Counted from the stretch's first letter, positions 44,443-53,612 are shown. The stretch: 64,000 nucleotides of DNA from Pedobacter paludis (GCF_003173575.1 NZ_QGNY01000004.1:248001-312000); one strand, 5' to 3'. A program made the numbers and translations. Notes: generated by a model from the sequence alone, not told the origin.

Positions 44443-46866
44443 TTAGAATGGCATTCCGATACCGAAATTATACTGAACAAAACGATAGGTATCTGGTGCA
44501 TGCGTGGCGTTGTAATTGTTTTTAAAATCGCGAGCTCCAGAAAAATACTTTCCAATAACCCATTGATCAGAACCTGTAAACTGGGGATCCTTAAGTTTTA
44601 AACCAATATCAAACCTGAATACGAAATACTGTACATCATATCTGAGCCCAAATCCTGTTCCTATAGCGACTTGTTGAGCCAGTTTGCCCAGTTTAAAAAC
44701 TGTTAACTCATCAAGTTCTGGTCGTTCAAGCGTAATAGATTCACCTTTACGTAAATTCCAAATATTTCCAGCATCAATAAATGTCGCTCCCTTTAAAGTT
44801 GCACCAAAAAATTTCTTGGCAATCGTAAAACGATATTCAAGATTTGTCTCGATTCTTAAGGTACCTAATTGATCTAGGCCAAAAACTGCTTTTCGCACTG
44901 CATCACTTGCAAGAACTTGCCTATTGTAATTACCTGGGCCAATAGTTCTAGCTTGCCATGCCCGAAGCCCATTAGATCCACCTGCAAAAAACTGCTTCTC
45001 AAATGGAATACCTGTTAATATGGAATTACCATATGCATAAGCTACCCCTGTATTTAACCTTGCTACAAATTGTTTCTCGCCACCCAAATGTTTATACCAT
45101 CGAAGATCGACTTCTGGTCGGAAATATTGATTAAATGGAAGTCCAAAAATTTTTGCGGGATCATTATTTGCTGGATCATTTTTAGAGCCAGTTAATTTAG
45201 ATATACCCTGAAGTAAGTTTCCTGCAATATCCACTCCAGCCCTTAAATAAACGAAAGTTCTCAGTTGACTTAACTTATCAGCGTTTAAGGTATAATTATA
45301 TTTCATGCCAAGGGTTAGATCTTTTCTTGCCAACAACGTTGCATAATATAAGTTATTAAGTATTATCGTAGTATCTACACCATCGTCTAAATTCCCAAAT
45401 CTGTATTCGAAATTTAATGGAGTAAAAGAGTGAAGTTTAGATTTTGTTTCGTACCAATCATAGGTTATTGAATTTATGAATACGCGTCTTACTGAAACGT
45501 CCTTTTGTAAGGCATAAATATAACTTGATGAAAACGTTGTATGTGGCATTCCATTCCCACCTAAAGTAGGGTTGTAAAAAGGAATTAATAATCTTGGTAC
45601 GGTTATGCTTGCACTTATAGAAAAATCTCTCTGATATATGTCTTTAAATGGAGATGTGCCATTTCCTATTCTAGATTGAAGGCCTCCCTTTACCTGAAGC
45701 TCAAATCGCTCTGCACCTCTAAATAAATTATTATTAGTGTAGGTATTACTTAAATTGAAACCAACCGTACCACCATTAAACGGAACTTCCCCTTCTATTC
45801 TGTTGCTCATTACCTTTTGAGGAATGAGCTGAATTACAGGATTTATTTTATTGGAAGTACTGTCTCTATTAAAGTAATCGATCTTTACATTTTTAAAAAT
45901 ATTTAATTCATATAAACGATCATAAGTTAAATTTTCGTTCCGTATATCGAAAAGATCGCCTTGCTTCAAAAAATCGTAGCGGGTTATGGGATTACGTCGA
46001 TATCGCTTTGATAAATCTGTGAAGGATAAGCCATGGGTAGTATCTCTACTTACATAATTTCTCAGCGAATCTGGGAAACCATCCGGACTTGGTGCGATAA
46101 TAAGGTAGGTTGTACCAATATTATATTGCCTGTGCGGTCCTTTTTCTGGATCGGTAACATTTAATCTTAAATCAATTTTGTTCGTTTTTGAAGTTGCCTC
46201 TGCACCTACAACATCGAAATTAACATAAGGCCGCAGGAAATAAAAATAACCGTTTTCCTTCATTACACGATAAATCTGTTCGCGTTCGTAGCTCAAAGAA
46301 TCTTCATCGTACTGCATTCTGGTATGTAAATGCGTCATACCCGGTTTGTTAGATTCGTAAAGCTGTTTGATTTTTGTATTAGCAATAGAATTTGATAATT
46401 TATCTACAAAATATGCTGGCCCTGGTTTAGCACTAAATTTCACCTCAGCTTTTTTGTCTTTAACCTTAATATCAGAAGTTACCTGAGCCTGAAAATAGCC
46501 TTTGCTTTTTAAAAATTTTTGAATCTGCGTACGGGATATTTCAACCAATGTGCTATCTAAAATTGCAGGTGGTGTACCAAATGGTTTAATGTTATTTGTT
46601 TTATAACGACCATCTTTTGTGTTAAATAAATTATAAAGCGGAACGTTAATGCTAAATGCAGATGCCGGGCGGATATCTTTTTGAACGTAATTATAAGCTT
46701 GCTCTTCAAATTTTTTATCAACGCTATCAATGGTAACTTTTTTAACGATAGATTGGTAATCGGCGATATATTTTGTTGATGAACAGGCCTGTATTAACAC
46801 AATAATAAATAGTAATATTGCAGGGCTTTTCAGTTTATTATTTATTAAGTATTTGTATGCTTTCAA
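44443..46866 (-). CDS. BamA/TamA family outer membrane lipoprotein
   Basis: 807 aa. Lipobox-like LIQACSS near residue 28, POTRA-like repeats in the N-terminal third (IQKFLKSKGYFQAQVTSDIK; DRLYELNIFKNVKIDYFNRD) and a C-terminal 16-strand-type barrel with FAGGSNGLRAWQART and TLRIETNLEYRF. It probably inserts or exports outer membrane components. No ATG is available before the lipobox; the start is probably TTG at 46866. It overlaps the divergent methyltransferase start by 10 nt. Confidence 0.85.
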   Translation of the reverse strand: MKAYKYLINNKLKSPAILLFIIVLIQACSSTKYIADYQSIVKKVTIDSVDKKFEEQAYNYVQKDIRPASAFSINVPLYNLFNTKDGRYKTNNIKPFGTPPAILDSTLVEISRTQIQKFLKSKGYFQAQVTSDIKVKDKKAEVKFSAKPGPAYFVDKLSNSIANTKIKQLYESNKPGMTHLHTRMQYDEDSLSYEREQIYRVMKENGYFYFLRPYVNFDVVGAEATSKTNKIDLRLNVTDPEKGPHRQYNIGTTYLIIAPSPDGFPDSLRNYVSRDTTHGLSFTDLSKRYRRNPITRYDFLKQGDLFDIRNENLTYDRLYELNIFKNVKIDYFNRDSTSNKINPVIQLIPQKVMSNRIEGEVPFNGGTVGFNLSNTYTNNNLFRGAERFELQVKGGLQSRIGNGTSPFKDIYQRDFSISASITVPRLLIPFYNPTLGGNGMPHTTFSSSYIYALQKDVSVRRVFINSITYDWYETKSKLHSFTPLNFEYRFGNLDDGVDTTIILNNLYYATLLARKDLTLGMKYNYTLNADKLSQLRTFVYLRAGVDIAGNLLQGISKLTGSKNDPANNDPAKIFGLPFNQYFRPEVDLRWYKHLGGEKQFVARLNTGVAYAYGNSILTGIPFEKQFFAGGSNGLRAWQARTIGPGNYNRQVLASDAVRKAVFGLDQLGTLRIETNLEYRFTIAKKFFGATLKGATFIDAGNIWNLRKGESITLERPELDELTVFKLGKLAQQVAIGTGFGLRYDVQYFVFRFDIGLKLKDPQFTGSDQWVIGKYFSGARDFKNNYNATHAPDTYRFVQYNFGIGMPF

Positions 46867-47603
46867 AATCTCAGATTAGTTTTGTAAAATCGTTACATCA
46901 AAAAAAGTACCGTAAAGAGCATGGTTTATTTCTAGTCGAAGGTATCAAATCCTTTAAGGAATTTATAAAATCGAACTTTAAAATTCATAGCCTATTCTAT
47001 ACAAGCGAACAATACAATTTGTTACCCAAACTGCCCGCAAATATAAACTTATTTGAAGTAAACAACGCTGAATTAAGCAAGATTAGTACTTTGCAAACTC
47101 CACAAGGCCTAATTGCTTTAATTCGGATTCCTGAAAACGAAAAAATAAATCAACAAGAATTAAAAAATCAGTTTACTTTAGTCCTTGATGGCATACAAGA
47201 TCCCGGAAATATGGGCACAATTATTAGAACAGCTGATTGGTTCGGGTTTAAAAATATAATTTGCTCTGAAGATTGCGTAGAAGCATATAATCCAAAAACC
47301 GTGCAGGCCACAATGGGTTCGCTGGCACGAGTAAATGTGTATTACGAAGATTTAAACTTGTTACTTGAGCACAATAAAATCCCGGTTTTTGGAGCGCTAT
47401 TAAATGGTCAATCTATTTACGAAACGAACTGGGGCAAAGCAGGTTTAATTATTTTAGGAAACGAAGGAAAAGGAATTTCGGATGGCGTGATTGAGAAGAT
47501 AAATCAACCGGTAACCATTCCAAGAATTGGAGGAGCAGAATCTCTAAACGTAGCGGTAAGTGCATCTATATTCTGTTCTGAAATTGTGAGAGTTAAAAAT
47601 TAA
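46857..47603 (+). CDS. SpoU/TrmH family RNA methyltransferase
   Basis: 248 aa from the ATG at 46857 (MLSKSQISFVKSLHQKKYRK). SPOUT knot motifs LDGIQDPGNMGTIIRTADWFG, LGNEGKGIS and IPRIGGAESLNVAVSASI identify a 2'-O-ribose methyltransferase of rRNA or tRNA. The N-terminal substrate-binding domain is L30e-like. Its first codons overlap the start of the divergent BamA-like gene. Confidence 0.92.
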   Translation: MLSKSQISFVKSLHQKKYRKEHGLFLVEGIKSFKEFIKSNFKIHSLFYTSEQYNLLPKLPANINLFEVNNAELSKISTLQTPQGLIALIRIPENEKINQQELKNQFTLVLDGIQDPGNMGTIIRTADWFGFKNIICSEDCVEAYNPKTVQATMGSLARVNVYYEDLNLLLEHNKIPVFGALLNGQSIYETNWGKAGLIILGNEGKGISDGVIEKINQPVTIPRIGGAESLNVAVSASIFCSEIVRVKN

Positions 47604-47625
47604 AAGGGATATTTATTCATTTATA

Positions 47626-47656
47626 TTTGCTAGGTAAGTATTAATTGCTATTTTTG
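47626..47656 (+). promoter_or_regulatory. Promoter of tRNA-Cys
   Basis: TTTG (47626-47629), a 19-nt spacer and TATTTTTG (47649-47656), the complete Bacteroidota promoter. Confidence 0.8.
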
Positions 47657-47671
47657 CACCCTTGAATTCAA

Positions 47672-47745
47672 GGTCGAGTGGCCGAGTGGCTAGGCAGAGG
47701 TCTGCAAAACCTTCTACAGCGGTTCGAATCCGCTCTCGACCTCCA
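47672..47745 (+). tRNA. tRNA-Cys (anticodon GCA)
   Basis: Acceptor GGTCGAG/CTCGACC, discriminator T as expected for Cys, anticodon loop CTGCAAA with GCA, T-arm GGTTCGAATCC, and an encoded CCA end. Confidence 0.95.
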
Positions 47746-47778
47746 TTTGTACAAATAAAATTATAAAAGGTTATTACC

Positions 47779-47949
47779 ATGGCAGTTACCAGATTAAAAA
47801 GAAAAGACAGAAGAAATAAAAACTTTGCTCAACAAGATGTAGATTTTTTAAAAAGAGCAACTAACATCGAGTTAGGAAGTCGCTCTGCACAACCTAAAAA
47901 CGACCAATTGGCTAAAAACAATGCTGTTTTAGCTGCTTTGGCAAAATAG
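47779..47949 (+). CDS. Small basic protein following tRNA-Cys
   Basis: 56 aa from MAVTRLKRKDRRNKNFAQQ to LAAAL-type end (VLAALAK). Strongly basic N-terminus, then DFLKRATNIELGSRSAQPK. It has a consistent reading frame, ATG start, and lies in one transcript with tRNA-Cys ahead of a strong terminator. The sequence pattern is familiar from Bacteroidota hypothetical proteins, but I know no function; nucleic acid binding is plausible from charge. Confidence 0.75.
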   Translation: MAVTRLKRKDRRNKNFAQQDVDFLKRATNIELGSRSAQPKNDQLAKNNAVLAALAK

Positions 47950-47961
47950 TTTTTAGATAAT

Positions 47962-48013
47962 TTCTTAAAAATTTAAAGCATCCTATTGATCACAGGATGC
48001 TTTTTTTATGCTT
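47962..48013 (+). repeat. Left copy of 52-bp direct repeat flanking the island
   Basis: Starts TTCTTAAAAATTTAAAGCAT and ends GCTTTTTTTATGCTT. The copy at 55308-55359 differs at only two positions. It contains the terminator of the 56-aa gene. Candidate attachment site. Confidence 0.8.
47975..48008 (+). terminator. Terminator of the tRNA-Cys / small-protein transcript
   Basis: AAAGCATCCT pairs with AGGATGCTTT, followed by TTTTT. A second copy at 55320-55356 is part of the direct repeat. Confidence 0.85.
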
Positions 48014-48023
48014 TATGTTTTTT

Positions 48024-48165
48024 CTAAAAATCCAGAAGACTTCTCACCTTCTGCCTGGCAACATCAGTAATGTGCAAATAAATTTGCGTGGTGTTTAAAT
48101 TGTTTATGTTCTAATAGTTGTTGGATATATCAAATAGCCCATTTCGATGGTGTTTTCATTAACAT
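48024..48165 (-). pseudogene. Tyrosine recombinase/integrase C-terminal remnant
   Basis: On the minus strand one frame reads NTTQIYLHITDVARQ and on to a normal-looking end (VRSLLDF, stop). The preceding frame reads YIQQLLEHK, with an internal TGA just before it. Together they match the end of a tyrosine recombinase (IQ-LLGHK...TT-IY-HI, with the catalytic Tyr in QIYLH), broken by one frameshift and one stop. Only about 45 residues survive, so the family (IntI or phage/XerC type) cannot be set. Confidence 0.7.
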
Positions 48166-48450
48166 CTTCCACTCCGCTTTCTTTGTTTCTTTAAAAAAGA
48201 TAGACAGCACTGCTGTTTAAGATTTTATTGTAGATGCACCATACCCTGGCGAATTCCATTTTCTGCTTAAAAATATCTGAATATTTCATATTAATCTTAT
48301 TTTGCTAAATATTTGCAAACCCCAAAAACATATCAAAAAAAAAGAGCTAATCTGTTGAAAATAAGTAAAATACAGTTATATTATAATACTTATAAAATTT
48401 TATCTGCGAAAGTTATTTAATTCGGCTTTGCGCAATGCGTAAATTTAGAT
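48166..48450. other. AT-rich non-coding region before the cassette array
   Basis: No gene seen. CGGCTTTGCGCAATGCG (about 48423-48439), close to the inner stem block of the attC-like elements, lies just before the first cassette boundary GTTACCAGC (48451-48459). It could be an attI relic. Confidence 0.4.
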
Positions 48451-48485
48451 GTTACCAGCAATTTTAAGACGACACATTGCAAGAA

Positions 48486-49184
48486 ATGAATGCCTTTACG
48501 ATAATAGCAACCTTAATACTTTATGGACTGACATTTCTATGCTTTTTCATCCCGTTCAAAAAAGGACAACGTCAGACTGGATATATCGCAGGAGGAACTT
48601 TAGCAGTAATAATAACTTTGACACTAATCGGAAATTTAGACTTTCTTGTAATTTTTATTTGGCCCCTGATTATTATGTTCCAAATAATTTTCATTTCCTA
48701 TTGGACTTTTACTGCCTTTAATAAAAAGAAAACAGGACTGGTATTATCGACAATTCTGACCATTGGATTTCTTCTTCTTATAATGCAACCTTGGATTTTA
48801 GACTGGACATTTAGCAAGAAAGATGTGACCAAAATTCTAAGCTTTCATAATATAGAACTAAAAGACGATTTCAAAATTTTAAAGAACGAAGCAGGAGGTT
48901 TCAGAGACTACTATGAAACATTTACGCTAAAACTATCCGACAGTGATTTCAACCGTATTTCCCAGACGATAAAGACATCTAATCATTATAAAGGACATTT
49001 TACAGACTATTCTAACCTTCCGTCAGCAGACTACAAAACTACTGACACAATTGACTTTGAAACAGATAATCATTTTGAAAGAGAGTATTGGGCAAATAAA
49101 AAAATGGAAAATGGGACATATCACTTTCGATTTCAATTAGACAAAAAAGACAAAGAATTAAGCTACATTGGAAGTGATGAATAA
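48486..49184 (+). CDS. Cassette 1: membrane protein, hypothetical
   Basis: 232 aa from the ATG at 48486. About four N-terminal membrane helices (FTIIATLILYGLTFLCFF, TLAVIITLTLIGNLDFLVIF, FIWPLIIMFQIIFISYW, LTIGFLLLIMQPWIL) are followed by a soluble domain with ILKNEAGGFRDYYETFTLKL. No family recognised. Followed by attC-like element 1; the gene begins 35 nt after the cassette boundary and no separate promoter is seen. Confidence 0.75.
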   Translation: MNAFTIIATLILYGLTFLCFFIPFKKGQRQTGYIAGGTLAVIITLTLIGNLDFLVIFIWPLIIMFQIIFISYWTFTAFNKKKTGLVLSTILTIGFLLLIMQPWILDWTFSKKDVTKILSFHNIELKDDFKILKNEAGGFRDYYETFTLKLSDSDFNRISQTIKTSNHYKGHFTDYSNLPSADYKTTDTIDFETDNHFEREYWANKKMENGTYHFRFQLDKKDKELSYIGSDE

Positions 49185-49190
49185 AAAAAA

Positions 49191-49325
49191 CTGCTGGTAA
49201 CACGGGTTTTGCGTCAGGCTGGCTGACGTGCAAACTTGGAGCTTTATGCTCCTATGAAACATTAGTAATAAATTGAAGTTTTGTGCTCCGAAACCCGCCC
49301 GAACGCAAAGCCCCGAAACGTTAGC
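49191..49325 (+). repeat. attC-like element 1
   Basis: 5' arm CTGGTAACACGGGTTTTGCG pairs with the 3' arm CGCAAAGCCCCGAAACGTTA with small bulges. The 5' arm's GCTGGTAAC is the exact reverse complement of the cassette's own first bases GTTACCAGC at 48451-48459; the match extends to 14 of 15 bases. Confidence 0.75.
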
Positions 49326-49369
49326 TTTTATTTCACCCCACGACACAACTAAACTGAACAAAAAAATTA

Positions 49370-50842
49370 ATGAAGAAACTATTTACAATCCTTTCTATTC
49401 TACTTACAACTCTCTCGGCATTTGCACAAGTTGACAAGAACTCGGATTTATACAAAACAATTCTAACAAATGACAGTTTGCTTTTTGAGGTTGGTTTTAA
49501 CCATTGCGACATCAAACAATTTGAGAAATTGTTGAGCGACAACCTCAAATTTTATCACGACAAAGACGGAATTTCTGACAAAACAAAGTTTTTAACTGAC
49601 TTAAAAAATGGAATTTGCAATAACCAAACCAATCGCCAAGTTCAGCGATTTTTAGTAAAAGAAAGCACCGAAATATTTCCTCTTTATAAAAATGGGGTTC
49701 TTTATGGTGCAGTTCAGAATGGCGAACATAAATTTTCAGAAAAAAGAGAAAGTCAAGGTGGAATTGCAAAGTTTACCAACGTTTGGCAATTAGAAGACCA
49801 TGAATGGAAACTAACAACCTCATTTAGTTTTGACCATCAACCTGACGAAAATAAAAAAGTCGAAAAATTAATTTTTGACAACGAAACTGAAATTGAAAAT
49901 TGGCTGAAAGAAAATAAAGTTCCGACTTTGGGAATTGGAATTATTGAAAACGGTAAACTACAACAAGTAAAAGTTTTTGGCGAAATTTCAAAAGGTATTT
50001 CAGCGCCATTTAACACGATTTTTAATGTGGCTTCTTTAACTAAACCTGTTACAGCACTGGTTGCCTTAAAGTTGGTGAGTTTAGGAAAATGGAATTTAGA
50101 CGAACCCATTTACAAATATTGGACTGACCCGGATATTGCCAACGACCCACGCAATAAGAAACTTACAACGAGAATTATTTTGAGCCATCAAACGGGATTT
50201 CCGAATTGGAGATATATGAACGAAACTAAAAAACTTAATTTTCAATTTGAACCGGGAACCAAATATCAATATTCGGGCGAAGGAATGGAATATTTACGAA
50301 AGGCAATTGAAAAGAAGTTTAATAAATCATTACAACAATTAGCCTATGAACTTATTTTTCAACCCTTAAAAATGACCGATACAAAATATGTTTGGGACAA
50401 GAATGTGGACACAGCAAGACTTGCAATTGGCTACGACAAAAATGGAAATACATACGAAACGGTAAAGAATACAACACCTAATGCAGCAGACGATTTATTG
50501 ACAACGATTGAAGATTACGGAAACTTTTTGGTTAGTGTTATGAATGGCGATGGTTTATCAAAAAATGTATTTCAAGAAATGACCAAAAACCAAGTAGCAA
50601 GTACAAAAGGAAAGCATTTTGGATTAGGTTTTGAAATTTATGATTTAGGAAATGGAGAAATGGCATTGTCTCATGGTGGTTCAGACAATGGTGTTCAAAC
50701 AATAGTTTTTATTTTGCCAAAAACCAAGCAAGGACTTTTGATTTTTACAAATTCGGACACAGGTGGGAACATCTATGAACGTTTGATAAAACATTATTTA
50801 GGCATCAATGGACAAAAAATAGTTGACATTGAAACAAAATAA
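49370..50842 (+). CDS. Cassette 2: serine hydrolase (beta-lactamase/PBP fold) with N-terminal NTF2-like domain
   Basis: 490 aa. Signal peptide LSILLTTLSAFAQ. N-terminal domain (about 25-150: FNHCDIKQFEKLLSDNLKFYHDKDG, NVWQLEDHEWKLTTSFS) has the form of a DUF4440/NTF2-like module. The C-terminal beta-lactamase-family domain shows SxxK at Ser222 (VASLTKPV), a YSG tyrosine motif and SHGGSDNG. Likely a periplasmic peptidase or esterase of the class C-like group; antibiotic hydrolysis is not implied. Own ATG 49 nt from the cassette boundary. Confidence 0.85.
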   Translation: MKKLFTILSILLTTLSAFAQVDKNSDLYKTILTNDSLLFEVGFNHCDIKQFEKLLSDNLKFYHDKDGISDKTKFLTDLKNGICNNQTNRQVQRFLVKESTEIFPLYKNGVLYGAVQNGEHKFSEKRESQGGIAKFTNVWQLEDHEWKLTTSFSFDHQPDENKKVEKLIFDNETEIENWLKENKVPTLGIGIIENGKLQQVKVFGEISKGISAPFNTIFNVASLTKPVTALVALKLVSLGKWNLDEPIYKYWTDPDIANDPRNKKLTTRIILSHQTGFPNWRYMNETKKLNFQFEPGTKYQYSGEGMEYLRKAIEKKFNKSLQQLAYELIFQPLKMTDTKYVWDKNVDTARLAIGYDKNGNTYETVKNTTPNAADDLLTTIEDYGNFLVSVMNGDGLSKNVFQEMTKNQVASTKGKHFGLGFEIYDLGNGEMALSHGGSDNGVQTIVFILPKTKQGLLIFTNSDTGGNIYERLIKHYLGINGQKIVDIETK

Positions 50843-50847
50843 TACCT

Positions 50848-50979
50848 ACTGCCAACATCGGTTTGGCAATAGTGGGGATGAAGTGCTTCTATGAAACATT
50901 TATATTAAGTTCAACTTTTGGGATTCTATTGAACTTTTGTACTAAATTCCGCCACATCGCTAAGCCGAAAAACGTTATA
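50848..50979 (+). repeat. attC-like element 2
   Basis: 5' arm GCCAACATCGGTTTGGCAAT pairs with the 3' arm ATCGCTAAGCCGAAAAACGT. It shares the inner block TATGAAACATT...AAGTTCAACTTTTG with element 1. First bases of the cassette (GTTAGC) complement GCCAAC at 5 of 6. Confidence 0.65.
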
Positions 50980-50990
50980 AACAAATTTAA

Positions 50991-51449
50991 ATGGCAGCAA
51001 CCCAAGACATAAGAGACATTTTTTCAATCCTTCATGATGGGACAATTTCTGGCTGCACAGGTGACAAAGAATTGCTGACTTTAACTGTGGATTGTGAATA
51101 TTTAGCCGAACGAATTGACAAGTCATTTGACCTGTTTTATGTTTACCTAATTAATGTGAATAAATTAGAACTCGATCCATGGACAAATCCAATTGACTTG
51201 CCTACAATTATTAAGAAAGACTATCAAGAAATTTTTAAAGCAGGACTTGAAATACTTTCAGCAGAGATTAAAGATGACGATGTTGTAATAACTTGTAACC
51301 AACACGACACAAGTTTTGACTATTTCGGTGGTAATTTGACAATAAATAGTCAGGCAATAAAAGTGTCTGACCAAAATAAAAACGAATTGACAATAGAACA
51401 GTTCGGAGAAATATGTAAAAACTATTGGAAGGGATGGAGCAAGAAATAA
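50991..51449 (+). CDS. Cassette 3: hypothetical protein
   Basis: 152 aa, soluble, acidic. MAATQDIRDIFSILHDGTIS starts the protein; later VVITCNQHDTSFDYFGGNLTI. No recognised domain. Starts 16 nt after the cassette boundary and ends at the next attC-like element, leaving almost no non-coding space. Cassette genes of unknown function are the norm in integrons. Confidence 0.7.
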   Translation: MAATQDIRDIFSILHDGTISGCTGDKELLTLTVDCEYLAERIDKSFDLFYVYLINVNKLELDPWTNPIDLPTIIKKDYQEIFKAGLEILSAEIKDDDVVITCNQHDTSFDYFGGNLTINSQAIKVSDQNKNELTIEQFGEICKNYWKGWSKK

Positions 51450-51590
51450 AACCAGCCTATAATAATCATTTGGAAAAAGCGGTGGTTCAGTGGTTTATTG
51501 AACATTCTAACTCGCATCAACTGTGGTGTTGGCTTGATATTGTGGTTCTTCTAAATCCGCTTCTTCGCAAAGTCCCAAAACGTTGGTGGC
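51449..51590 (+). repeat. attC-like element 3
   Basis: Less regular than the others: TTTGGAAAAAGCGG near the start pairs with CCGCTTCTTCGCAAA near the end, followed by GTCCCAAAACGTTGGTGG. Its TATAAT (51458-51463) complements the cassette's first bases GTTATA except one G-T. Confidence 0.6.
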
Positions 51591-51637
51591 AGGCTGACAA
51601 GTCACACTTTAAACAAGTAAATTTAAGTTGACAAATA

Positions 51638-52114
51638 ATGAAAATAAATTTAACTATTGCAGGCAGACTTAGAGAAGTGCTACTTAATGGGCATTGGATT
51701 GCTAACACAAATTACAAGGAACAATTAAATGAAATAAGTTGGCAACTGGCTATACAAAAAGTGGGCAATTTGAACACTATTGCAGCTTTGACCTATCATA
51801 TAAACTATTATTTAGCGGGACTATTGAGAGCTTTTGAAAATGGAAAACTTGACATTAGCGACAAATATAGTTTTGATGTTCCACAAATTAATTCGGAAAC
51901 AGATTGGAATAAATTGGTATCAGACTTTTTGTACAACTCTGAGCAATTCATAAATCAAGTGGAACAAATGGATGACAGCATTTTTGATCAACCATTTGTG
52001 GATGAAAAATATGGCAATTATTTACGAAATATCGAAGGTATCATTGAACATAGCTATTATCATTTGGGACAAATTTCTTTGATCCGAAAAATAGCAATGC
52101 CAAACTTAACATAA
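51638..52114 (+). CDS. Cassette 4: DinB superfamily protein
   Basis: 158 aa four-helix-bundle protein. The three metal-site histidines of the DinB/YfiT family can be placed in ALTYHINYYL (one) and IIEHSYYHLGQISLIRK (two). Related proteins act as thiol transferases or metal-dependent hydrolases. Sits alone in its cassette, downstream of attC-like element 3. Confidence 0.75.
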   Translation: MKINLTIAGRLREVLLNGHWIANTNYKEQLNEISWQLAIQKVGNLNTIAALTYHINYYLAGLLRAFENGKLDISDKYSFDVPQINSETDWNKLVSDFLYNSEQFINQVEQMDDSIFDQPFVDEKYGNYLRNIEGIIEHSYYHLGQISLIRKIAMPNLT

Positions 52115-52191
52115 ATATATTTAACCAGACATTAGACTAAACAATGGACAAAGGCTAAATAATACAAACATTATTAACAACGAATAGACAA

Positions 52192-52328
52192 CCTGCCACT
52201 TACAGGGGTTTGCAAATGGCGCTAACGAACAAAGGCTCCAGTTCAGTTTTTCAATTTAACATTAGTACAAAGGTTGGGCTGAAGTTCGCTGATTTCCCCA
52301 CCATCGCAAAGCCCCTAAACGTCAGCAG
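52192..52328 (+). repeat. attC-like element 4
   Basis: 5' arm CTGCCACTTACAGGGGTTTG pairs with the 3' arm CAAAGCCCCTAAACGTCAGCAG. The cassette's first bases GTTGGTGGCAGG (51582) match the reverse complement of CCTGCCACTTAC at 10 of 12. Confidence 0.75.
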
Positions 52329-52370
52329 TATTGGTAAGACAAACCTAACTCAAGAACAACCTTTTACAAT

Positions 52371-53609
52371 ATGGCAACAAAAAATAAAATAGACGAACAA
52401 AACGACTGGACAAGGAGAAAGTTTTTGGCAACAATGTCAGCAGTAAGTGCAGCAATTATTGTTAATCCCATTTCATCTTGGGCTTCGTTGAGCGATGATG
52501 AAAAAAAAGTAGCTGAGATTGTTGCTGAAACTTTCGGTATTGATACTCATAATCACATTGATGTTCCATTAATTTCGTCAGAATTACCGGGGCCCAAAAT
52601 TGATTTAATCGGACAAATGAAAAATTCTGGCTTATCTGCCCTTGTTATGACATTTGCAGTAGACTATCAAAGATTAACTGAAGTAGGACAAGCTTATGAA
52701 CGATTTTTAAATGGACTTACAGCAATGGATACGGTTCTAGAGCTTAATAAAATGAAACGATCTCTCAATTTTTCTGACATAAAAAATGCACATAAAACAA
52801 AAACACCAACTGTAATTCAATCGGTGGAAGGCGCACACTTTTTAGAAGGAAAAATTGAAAGACTTAAAGTTGCTTATGACCGAGGATTAAGACATTTAAC
52901 ATTACTGCACGATAATGACGCATCCGTTCCTTTAGGCGATATTTTTACAAATCCGCCAAAATGGGGAGGAATTACCACTTTTGGAACGGAGGTAATTAAA
53001 GAATGTGAACGACTTGGAATTTTGGTTGACCTTTCGCACTGCGACAATAATACCATTAACGGTGCATTAAAAGTTATGACAAAACCATTCATCATTTCTC
53101 ATTCAGGTTTAGATACACGTTTGGGTGATAATGAATTTATGGCAAAAATGATGAAGCCAAGATTAATCAGTAAAGAACAAGCTAAAATAGTTGCCAATAC
53201 AGGTGGCGTAATTGGCATTTGGACACATCTAGCGGATACACCAACAGCATTTGCCGACAACATAAAAGCTATGGTGGATATTGTGGGAATTGACCATGTT
53301 GCTATTGGTACAGATACCAAAATGACACCTGCCTATCGTTCACCAAATGATAAATGGGAACAACCTAAAGAAAGGCCAAAGCAGAACAAGAATGACAGCA
53401 ATTTCAACAATGATGATAAGCCAAAAGGCAATGAAAATAAAAATCAAGGTGGCGATACTACCAATACCGTTTGGGGAAACCAAAAAAAAGGCTTTTATTT
53501 TACAGTTGTTGAAGCTTTGCTAAAAGCAGGCTACACCCGAAAAGAAATTGGAAAGATAGGTGGTGGAAACTATTTGAGAATATTTAACGAAGCAACAAAG
53601 GGACATTGA
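52371..53609 (+). CDS. Cassette 5: membrane dipeptidase (M19 family), Tat-exported
   Basis: 412 aa. Twin-arginine signal TRRKFLATMSAVSAAIIV. Zinc motif IDTHNHIDV (His60, His62), metal-bridging Glu in QSVEGAHF, then DLSHCDNN, ISHSGLD and AIGTDTK, all typical of the M19 amidohydrolase dipeptidases. A low-complexity Asn/Lys-rich insert (about 330-370) interrupts the C-terminal part. Probably cleaves dipeptides in the periplasm. Confidence 0.9.
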   Translation: MATKNKIDEQNDWTRRKFLATMSAVSAAIIVNPISSWASLSDDEKKVAEIVAETFGIDTHNHIDVPLISSELPGPKIDLIGQMKNSGLSALVMTFAVDYQRLTEVGQAYERFLNGLTAMDTVLELNKMKRSLNFSDIKNAHKTKTPTVIQSVEGAHFLEGKIERLKVAYDRGLRHLTLLHDNDASVPLGDIFTNPPKWGGITTFGTEVIKECERLGILVDLSHCDNNTINGALKVMTKPFIISHSGLDTRLGDNEFMAKMMKPRLISKEQAKIVANTGGVIGIWTHLADTPTAFADNIKAMVDIVGIDHVAIGTDTKMTPAYRSPNDKWEQPKERPKQNKNDSNFNNDDKPKGNENKNQGGDTTNTVWGNQKKGFYFTVVEALLKAGYTRKEIGKIGGGNYLRIFNEATKGH

Positions 53610-53612
53610 TAA

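Noticed and set aside
48449..48721. 90-aa ORF overlapping cassette 1
   Set aside because: Out of frame with the clearly membrane-protein-like ORF starting at 48486; an overlapping shadow.
49370..50842. Antibiotic resistance beta-lactamase on an integron
   Set aside because: It has the serine beta-lactamase/PBP fold but lacks class-specific features and carries an extra N-terminal domain; resistance cannot be claimed.
51425..51631. 68-aa ORF after cassette 3
   Set aside because: It runs through attC-like element 3 and its peptide looks random; no independent support.
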